Origin: Earliella scabrosa
Lineage: Eukaryota; Basidiomycota; Agaricomycetes; Polyporales; Polyporaceae
Reading direction: 5' to 3'
Length of the DNA stretch: 64,000 nt
Assembly (NCBI GenBank): GCA_022605405.1
Contig: JABYQQ010000001.1
Coordinates: 1,240,001-1,304,000, forward strand
Both the position numbers and the translations under genes were made by a program. Of the stretch, positions 56,955 to 64,000 are shown piece after piece. The notes beneath the pieces are model-generated. The model was given only the letters and a program-made list of their open reading frames with translations, searched no databases and had not been told where the DNA came from. The stretch's first letter is position 1; every line of letters starts with the position of its first letter.

Positions 56955-58284
56955 TTACTCCGCCTTCTCTCCGTTCGCTCCGTCGTCAATCTTAACCTCG
57001 CTCGACTGCTCCTGCTCGCGCAATTGCTCGCCCTCCTTCCGCGCTGCATCCTTCAGCACGGCGAGCTCGATGGGATTTGCACTTGGGTTGAAACTGCCAC
57101 CGTCGGGATGCTTATCGCCCGCGCTCTGAGCCTCTGCCGCGATACTGCCCGATGGCGGACGATGACCGAGAGCCTTCGCTTCCGCAGAGACAATCTCGGA
57201 TGCGGCCTCTGTATCATCAAGGACCGTGAGCGTGGTCAAACATACAGAGGAGCAGAGAGGCGTACCCTTCCCGACAGTGCTGACGTTGACCTCGCCCACC
57301 ATGTTAAGCTCGCGATCGGCCTTGATGCGCTCAGCGTCGCGAAGGGCAATCTCTCGGAGCGTGTCGTCGTCATAGTGCGTGCCGTTACCCTCAGGATGAC
57401 GTGCCGCAGCACTCTGCGCCTCTGCAGCGAGCGAGCCGGGAGGCGGGCGGAATCCAAGCGCGCGATGCTCGTGAGACATGAGCGTACGAGCATCGGCTGT
57501 GACCGCACAGTCAGATGGCTGTACTTTGCTTGGAGACAGCGGATGCACACGCACCTGCGCTGATCGTGTTCAAGTTGATACCGGGGTTGGGAGGGGAATG
57601 ACGAGCAGGTGCAGTCACCCCATTGATGGGTTTGGCACCACTTGGGAGGGCGTCCTTGTCCGCGCCAGTGCTTGTCTTCCGCTCCGCACTGAAATGGAAA
57701 TCAGGATGACGAAGGCCACAACAATGGTGAAACGCTCCACGCACAGAATTCGTAGCGCGTCCTCTCGCGCAATCTCCTTCAGCTTCCCGGTATCGACGGG
57801 AACCTCAGGCTTGCCCTCGGGGTGCTTAGCCGCTACGGACTGAACTTCAGCCGCGAAGGAGCCGTGGGGCGGGCGGAAGCCGAGGATCTTGTGCTCTTCC
57901 GACATGATCTTGCGGGCCTCGGCTGAATGCGCATACATTCAGTCAGTCGTCATCCGGTGCGTATATAGGGGTCGTGTATGACGTACCCATCGAAACCGCC
58001 TCAATATCGATCCCTGCAGCCTTTGCGATGTCCGAGGCCGCGCTCGAGGCGCGCCTGTGGCCCTTCTTGAACGACTCGGCCTTCGACCTGTCGGAGGAAG
58101 CACTCGAGTTGCGCCGGTGGCCGTTGCTGCTGTGGGACTTGGTGGTGTTGCCGTTGAGGGACGTAGCGGGGGTCACCCTCGGAGGGGTCACAGCGGGCGT
58201 GTTGATGACGCGCATGATATCGCCCGCTACGAGGGGCACCTCGGTCGTCATAACGCGAGGCGCGGTCTGGGTCATGGTGGCCAT
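56955..58284 (-). CDS. SMP-repeat (LEA-like) protein, copy 2
   Basis: Exons 58284-57987, 57922-57745, 57688-57555, 57496-57266 and 57208-56955 join in frame to 364 aa. The N-terminus (about 100 aa) is Ser/Lys/Arg/His-rich with a repeated GHRR(N/A)SSA motif and AAGIDIEAVSM. Three SMP repeats follow in exons 2, 4 and 5: LGFRPPHGSFAAEVQSVAAK, LGFRPPPGSLAAEAQSAAAR and LGHRPPSGSIAAEAQSAGDK. The first repeat begins with EARKIMSEEH, nearly the same as EARQIMSEEQ in copy 1. The C-terminus is Glu/Gln-rich. It is hydrophilic and probably disordered, as expected of a desiccation-type protectant. Intron placement around repeats is shared with copy 1 at 32218, so the two genes are paralogs. Confidence 0.88.
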
Positions 58285-59015
58285 GTTGGCGATTGTTGTC
58301 GTCGCTGTGGAGGAGAGTCTGGTCTAGGAGTGAGAGAGAAGTTCGAGCACAGTTGCGACGAGCGGTCGTCGGCGTTGTCAAAGTCGTTGAGGGTGAGGTC
58401 GAGGTCGAGGTCGGGGTGTGAGGCTGGTTCGGTGGGGGCCATGGCTTATGAGGGGCTCGAGGGAAGTGGGGTCGAGAATGGTGGAGCTGGGGCGAGCGCT
58501 GTCGAGCGCAATGCGGGTGGCTATCAGGAGCAAGTGGCGCCGCCGCGTCATGCGCGCAGCCCGCCCCCAAAACACCGCGCTCTGTCACAAACACGTGAGG
58601 CTGCGGACTGCGGTCACACTGTCACCTTGGTCCGTGCGTGCACGAGCTCAAGCCTTTGGGAGGCGACCACCTTAATAGCGTCGCGGATTTCAGGCGCATG
58701 GGTGTTGGGACTCACCAACCCCACATAGACCGCTTTGATATCTTCAGTCCCAATGACGAGGCTCAACCCAGAAATGCGGATAAAGCGATGGCGCCGTAGG
58801 GTTCCAAGAATGGCAATATTAGCGCCGAGTATTGCGTTGACTTCAACTTCAAGGCCTGTCTAGTGACTCCCAAGAGTCCCAACAGCTAGCGTGTTTAACA
58901 ACACCTCTCTTTTGAGCTATTGGTGCCGACGCAAATTGCTCAACATCTCTCTGCTCTGCGCGCTGGTACGTGCTGACTAGTGAAACCTTGGTCTGCCAGC
59001 AAAGTGGGCTGAACT
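58285..59015. other. Divergent intergenic region
   Basis: Promoter region between the SMP gene (-) and the F-box gene (+). No further gene seen. Confidence 0.5.
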
Positions 59016-59048
59016 ATGTCACGTCCCGCAGATCCCCGGGCGAATACA

Positions 59049-60745
59049 ATGAACAGTTTCGACTCTTGTCATCGTGCATTGTACTGCCTAGACATCTTGG
59101 AGGCCGTGCTTGCGAATCTTAATTCGCACGACCGGAAAGATCGCGCAACATGCGCTCAGGTAGCCCTCGTGTGTCGTCGGTTCTCCGAAACCGCGTTACG
59201 GTCCACATGGCGCGTTCTCCCGACTTTCGATCCTCTGTGGAACATCTTCCTCCCTGTGAATGTCAACAGGGGCAACTTCAACAATCCGGCTCTCGCTATT
59301 CGCACCCATAGGATCAGCTACAGCAAGTGGAAATCGGCCCAGTACGACACGGTACGTACGTGGGCCATGGAGATGGCAGGCGCCAGGAATGCATATCTCA
59401 CAATGTGTGGCCTGTGCTATCGCAGATTGTCTCACAGCAACGGTACGGCGACTCCGGTATTTGGAAGAGGTTTCTCATGTATGCGCGGTCTGTCCGCGAG
59501 GTCCTGCGGATGAATACAGACTTCGGTTCCAAGGACACGGAGCTCATACGCGTCCTCGTGGCTCACAACGGAGGATCCACCTTTCTAGCGTCACTCCGCT
59601 CAATCAACTGGACTCAGAATCAGCTCTCTGCCAAGACGCTCATCGAGCTCTCCTGTCCTTCTCTCCTGACACTGAACGTGAGCAATCGGCGTACCAAACG
59701 TGACGAGATCGAGGCGCTCTTGCCGCTCCTCCCATCCAGCTTCCCCGCTCTCAGCACATTGGTCGTCGGAGCCTCCTATATTCCCCAGCCCCGTGCGCCT
59801 CCAGGTACTCCCCTCATCCCCCGGTTCAAAAATCTGCGCAAACTCCGCGTCAGCATCGATCTGAACTGGGAAGACCTGCGATCGCTCATCGGGCCGTTAG
59901 AAGAGCTAGAATTCCCAGCCGCTAGTCCCTCCAATTGGAGCGAAGGAGGTGCACTACACGCACCAAACCTACGAGTTCTCACTTGCTTTGGGATCTACGC
60001 AGTCATGCGCTCCCTCCTCTCGTCTCTCGTGGCTCCTAAGCTCGCGCGCGTCACACTGGACAGCGTGCGATATCGCGAGTGTAGTACTGTCCTCTACCGA
60101 GACGTCACGGCGACCTTGGCTGCACTCGCGTCCTCGAAGGCGTCCTTGTGCATTCGGAGCATTTCGCTCGATTACACTGGAAAACACAGCGACGACGACC
60201 GGAACATGGAGCTCGTCAAGAACGTCCTGCACCCCTGCCTCAAGCTCACACAGCTGGAGGAGCTGACAGTCATGGACAAAGGATCGCCGGCGATCTACTG
60301 CTCTGACGAGGGCATCCTCTCGCTGGCTGAGAGTCTCAAGAACCTCAAACATCTCAATCTAATCGCCGATCCCTATCATCCCACTCGAACCGTATCCTTG
60401 GTGTCCCTCGTCCACCTTTCCCGCCACTGCCCCCAGCTTACCTCCATACGGCTCTATCTTGACATCTTCTTCCCACTACCATGCACGGTGCTGCCCGATC
60501 TTCCTCCACCGGACCACCGCCATCCGTTGAAGCTCCTCTCCATCATGACCGGGAGCCTCTCACCCACGGCGGCGGGGGTTCCCGCGCAGGCCGCGGAGAC
60601 CGCCAGGGTGCTGCACCGTCTGTTCCCCGCGCTGGACGTCGCACAATCGCGTGCAGCGTTCTTGAACAATCATTCGCACTGTGCGCGGATCTTCCACACG
60701 ATGTGGGACGAGCTGGACCGCTTGCAGCGGTCGAGCTCGGGTTGA
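59049..60745 (+). CDS. F-box/LRR-like protein, copy 1
   Basis: Exons 59049-59351 and 59426-60745 join in frame to 540 aa; an in-frame ATG at 59016 would add 11 residues, but the paralog at 63507 supports 59049. The F-box is at about residues 10-55 (LDILEAVLANL ... CAQVALVCRRFSETALRSTWRVL). The rest shows irregular leucine-rich segments (LLTLNVSN, FPALSTLVVG, FKNLRKLRVSI, EELEFPAA, NLRVLTCF, LEELTVMD, LKHLNLIAD, LTSIRLYLD), as in basidiomycete F-box proteins whose repeats would recruit substrates to an SCF ubiquitin ligase. The single intron has a GTACGT donor and phase 0. The substrate is unknown. Confidence 0.85.
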
Positions 60746-61139
60746 ACGTTGAGGGACTCGGAGCAAGGGCGTGTTCGCCTCGCTTGTGGTATACGAGGAC
60801 CGGGTGACGGTACGACGATATATACACACTGCGCGCGTATCTACGATGCCACTACTAGTAGTACGCTTCCGGCATCTATCTTCATTTCGACACATTGACT
60901 GGCTATACTTCTTCGGACGCCTCTGCTGACCGGGTACCAGTGAGGTCGTGGAATCGGACACTCCCCTCTCCTGAGCCCTCGCTGTATGGGAGCTCGGCGT
61001 TGCCGTGATCACGTAGGTTGAGCATCGCTCTAGCAACAAGGTCTGATGATAGACTACGTAGTTGGCTCAATCAATAGTTAGAACTGAATGAGATGGAGTA
61101 CTCACACGCCCGTCAGTATCGCCAGCAGGCCTTGGTATC
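60746..61139. other. Convergent intergenic region
   Basis: 3' flanks of the F-box gene and the DUF6533 gene; nothing else recognised. Confidence 0.45.
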
Positions 61140-62559
61140 CCGGCTAGCAGGGAAATTCTGGAGTCAGCACACGGGGTGGGAGGTGGATCGTGACAATACC
61201 TCGGCGTACTATTCCAATAGCGAAATCATCAACGCGTCGTAGTTGCATGGTAGCAAATGGGGACTTACGGCGAACGTCAACACATTGCACAGGTAGAAGA
61301 CAATGAGGATGCTGCAGCGCGATCGTGTCCACGGGCTTCAAGAGACAAAACAAACCTGGCTCACCCGAAGTTCATGGTCCCTAGGAGCGCAGGTCGTGTG
61401 AGCTCGTCATTCCTGTAGTGGTAGTACTAGGGTCGGTACGGCTCACCGTCTCGCAGGATGAGGAAGAACAAGCCCTGACGCCAGGCGAGGCCACGCCCCA
61501 TGGCCCGCGCGAGTGTCAAACAGAATATGATGACGTCGAACAGGAGTAACCCAGCCCATACCATGGCCAGATCTGTCGCATTGAGAGAAGGGAGTAAACC
61601 TCATTGTACGACGTCATAACGAACGTATGGCATCCTCACGCTGACCGCTGAACGTAATAATCATGGTTAGTTGAGCCGAGAGTGGGAGGTGGGAGACACA
61701 GAAACTCACTCAGCCCTGGAGAGCACTGAAATACAGCCTGAGGAACCGTCGTACGGGCGCGACCAGCCAGAGGTTGACTCATAATATGACACGTGCGTCG
61801 TGTATCCGACGACCCACTGTATGGCGGGCATTCAGCGTGATTGTGGCAGGTCGAGAAGCGAAGTGAAGTAGACGACTCACGATGGAGAGAGCCCATGAGA
61901 CAGTGAGGCTCGCTACCAGAAGGGCGAGCACGCGGCGATTGCAGTTATAGAGCGCGTACGTGCGCAGGAGCATCAGGACTGCAAGGGGATCAGTCGCTGG
62001 CAATCACAGTATACCACGTTAGAATGCGTACCGCTCACCACCCCTTGAACAGCAACCGCGAGGAGAGCGTCGTAGCTCGTGAGCAACTCACAGCTTGAGA
62101 ATGAACCTTCGTTTCAATGTCTACACTGGAGCACGGTCAAAGCCTAGATAGCCTACCCCTACCCAGATCCGCTAGCAAGGTTAGTGGTATTCCTTGCGGA
62201 CTGTGATAGACCAACGAACCTTCTCTGACGTGACATTGGCGATAAAGTGTCCGTATATGTGGGGCAGGTGGACGAGCAATGTGCCGTACCGGTTCAGGAG
62301 ATACAATGCAGTTCCCCACGAGAAACGGCCGTTCCATACTACCTCCACCTCTAATGGAAGGGTGAGAGCAAAGCTATAGTAGAGAATAGCTGACGTGGGA
62401 GGGAACTGTTAGTAAGAGTTCAAAGCACGCATGAACCGTGACTGTTCAAAATTCCTCACAATATGAGACCAAGTAAACGGTTCGAGCGTGGGCAACCAGT
62501 CGAGCACTGCAAGAGTAGCCATCTATGGTCAGTCGCCGCATGAGCGAAGAATACAGCAT
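61140..62559 (-). CDS. DUF6533 multi-pass membrane protein, copy 2
   Basis: Minus-strand exons show the same block order as the copy at 49630. A first exon (Met at 62559 or 62541) runs to a donor after LVSY near 62462. It is followed by ILYYSFALTLPLEVEVVWNG with LYLLNRYGTLLVH (about 62390-62218), LMLLRTYALYNCNRRVLALL (about 61980-61890), WVVGYTTHVSYYE to SGCISVLSRAE (about 61820-61715), DLAMVWAGLLLFDVIIFCLT to FFLILRDG (about 61570-61450), TMNFG (about 61370) and SILIVFYLCNVLTFA (about 61315-61270). The C-terminal exon near 61140-61200 is unclear. Sequence divergence from copy 1 is large, so this is not a recent duplicate. Confidence 0.78.
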
Positions 62560-63506
62560 CGGGGACCATACATCGTGGTAGCGTCCGTAGGGATTGTACT
62601 CATCGTTCTTTCTTGAGGGGGTGACCGTCCACGTAGCCCCGATGTAGAAAAGCGGGCGGAGGGGCAAAGGGAGTGGAACGAGTACCATATCGACAGTCCG
62701 AGTACGTATTATAGTCATCTCAGGTGAGCACCTGATCAGACGATTCCCGCTTTGTGGATGGGATGGAGCCCCGAGTTGCGACGCAACCCGCGGTGAGCAC
62801 GGCCGTCGCCGGTTAGGTGGCTCAGCTCATCTGTTCAATATGCATGCACTGTGAGGAGAAGTGAAGAAAATGTTGTCAGTACGACTTCCGCCCTGGTCCT
62901 CGACTCCAGATCATATCCCTGACACGTCCGAGTCTTGAACTTAAATCCAACAACACATCTGTTTCTTGAAGATGAGTTGTCAATTCAACGCTGTTCGCGC
63001 TAAGTCTCGACTCAGTTGCAGTCTGAGGTCTATGGCCGGACCGGAGGGAGGCAGACGGTGGAGAAAATCCAGGCGGCATCTCATATGCGCTGATGGACTC
63101 TTGGTGGTTGCCAAGTGGGAAACAAGGCTTCCGAGAATGGTAACAGAAACGCCGGGCTCCAATGGCGCTTGCTGACTTACAAGAAGTAAGCACATACATA
63201 TGTGAGCGACTCCGTACTGTCACTCATACGCTGAGTCCGCTCCTGACACAGTGATTTGCTACATCACTAGCATGCCGTAGTACGTGTGATGTTTTCCTCT
63301 GTCAATTCAACTACTTACTCACCAAGTAGCCAGGCGGGCGTTGCCGATCACCGGTGGGCGGCGGCAAATGAAGCGCCGCCTCTCCGAGTCTCAGTCTGTT
63401 CAAGTTTGTCACGTTGACTTTGTTCTGAATTTGACTTGGAGAAGGTAAGATACAAAGGCCCCGAGCGGACAACGCAGGCTGATAGACTTCGTATAGATTT
63501 CACGCA
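62560..63506. other. Intergenic region
   Basis: No gene or strong repeat recognised. Confidence 0.45.
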
Positions 63507-64000
63507 ATGGACTATGAGTCTTGCCATCGTGCATTGTACTGCGTCGACATCCTCGAGGCTGTGCTCGGAACACTGGATTTGCACGATCGCACGAGTAGGG
63601 CGACCTGTGCTCACGCAGCTCTCGTGTGTCGCAGCTTTTGCAAGACTGCGTTACCGCTCACATGGCGTGTCCTTCCAACCTTCGACCCACTGTGGAACCT
63701 CTTTCTACCTCTCAACGCCAGCCCGGAGAATTATCATCAGGATGGAGGGCCGGTGAACAGCTCTACCCAGACACATCGAGGCTACAAAAAGTGGAGAATG
63801 AATCAGTACAAGAATGCAAGTATATGTCGTTCTCATGAGTGTATGGCCAGGGTCACTGACCACGCCTGCTGTACACCCAGATCATCTCGGAGAGACTCTA
63901 CTATGATCCGGTCCTATGGGCAACATTCCTCGCACAAGCACGACACGTTCGCGAGATTATGAATGAAAGTATCCACTCAAACATCAGCGATGTCAACCTG
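63507..64000 (+). CDS. F-box protein, copy 2 (3' end cut by window)
   Basis: Paralog of 59049-60745: exon 1 63507-63815 (SCHRALYCVDILEAVLGTL, CAHAALVCRSF, PLTWRVLPTFDPLWNLFLP) and exon 2 from 63881 (IISERLYYDPVLWATFLAQA ... VREIMNES). The intron sits at the same codon and phase as in copy 1, but its best donor is GC (AAT followed by GCAAGT) rather than GT; using the nearest GT, 4 nt downstream, would break the frame. The protein continues past the window, so completeness cannot be judged. F-box at about residues 10-55. Confidence 0.8.

Overview
The window reads as nuclear DNA of an agaricomycete fungus (Basidiomycota), most likely a polypore-type wood decayer. That assignment is inferred from GC-rich sequence, genes broken by many short (about 45-75 nt) introns, and families typical of that group: DUF6533 membrane proteins, CxC5/CxC6-KDZ proteins, Tet-like 2OG oxygenases, F-box families and a conserved secreted Gly/Asn-rich protein. 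Most genes here had to be assembled from exons. Where I give exon coordinates, the phases were checked by hand and add up to an open frame.

Layout. 1-783 (-): truncated SurE-type secreted phosphatase. 784-6074: no convincing gene; repeat-rich, with a 14-bp minisatellite (4671-4758) and a satellite of about 105-113 bp (about 4900-5830). 6075-15830: two successive head-to-head pairs. In each, a minus-strand F-box/nucleotidyltransferase-like gene (6075-7169, 10535-11734) faces a plus-strand multi-exon gene with nucleic-acid-binding features (GRF zinc finger protein 8237-10293; SAP-like protein 12223-15830). 16319-18199 (-): 2OG-Fe(II) oxygenase-like gene with an HxD...H triad. 18200-24000: gene-poor, decayed duplicated fragments. 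23740-24561 (-): unknown coiled-coil-like gene. 25051-27574 (-): CxC5/CxC6 KDZ-associated protein.

28770-53890 is a conserved-looking stretch almost entirely on the plus strand: OTUB1-type deubiquitinase, NHP6-like HMG-box protein, SMP-repeat (LEA-like) protein, kelch protein, secreted Gly/Asn-rich protein, two members of a small secreted protein family, a DUF6533 membrane protein and an Old Yellow Enzyme. 54370-64000 partly mirrors it on the other strand: a third member of the secreted family, a second SMP-repeat gene and a second DUF6533 gene, plus two paralogous F-box/LRR genes, the last cut by the window end.

The housekeeping genes (ubiquitin editing, chromatin, redox, desiccation-type proteins) sit next to accessory blocks of lineage-specific families. 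The most interesting items are: the three-member secreted family with a fixed exon architecture and differing C-termini; the repeated F-box-like/nucleic-acid-binding pairs near a Tet-like oxygenase and a KDZ-associated gene; two probable GC-AG introns; and a nested satellite/minisatellite array.
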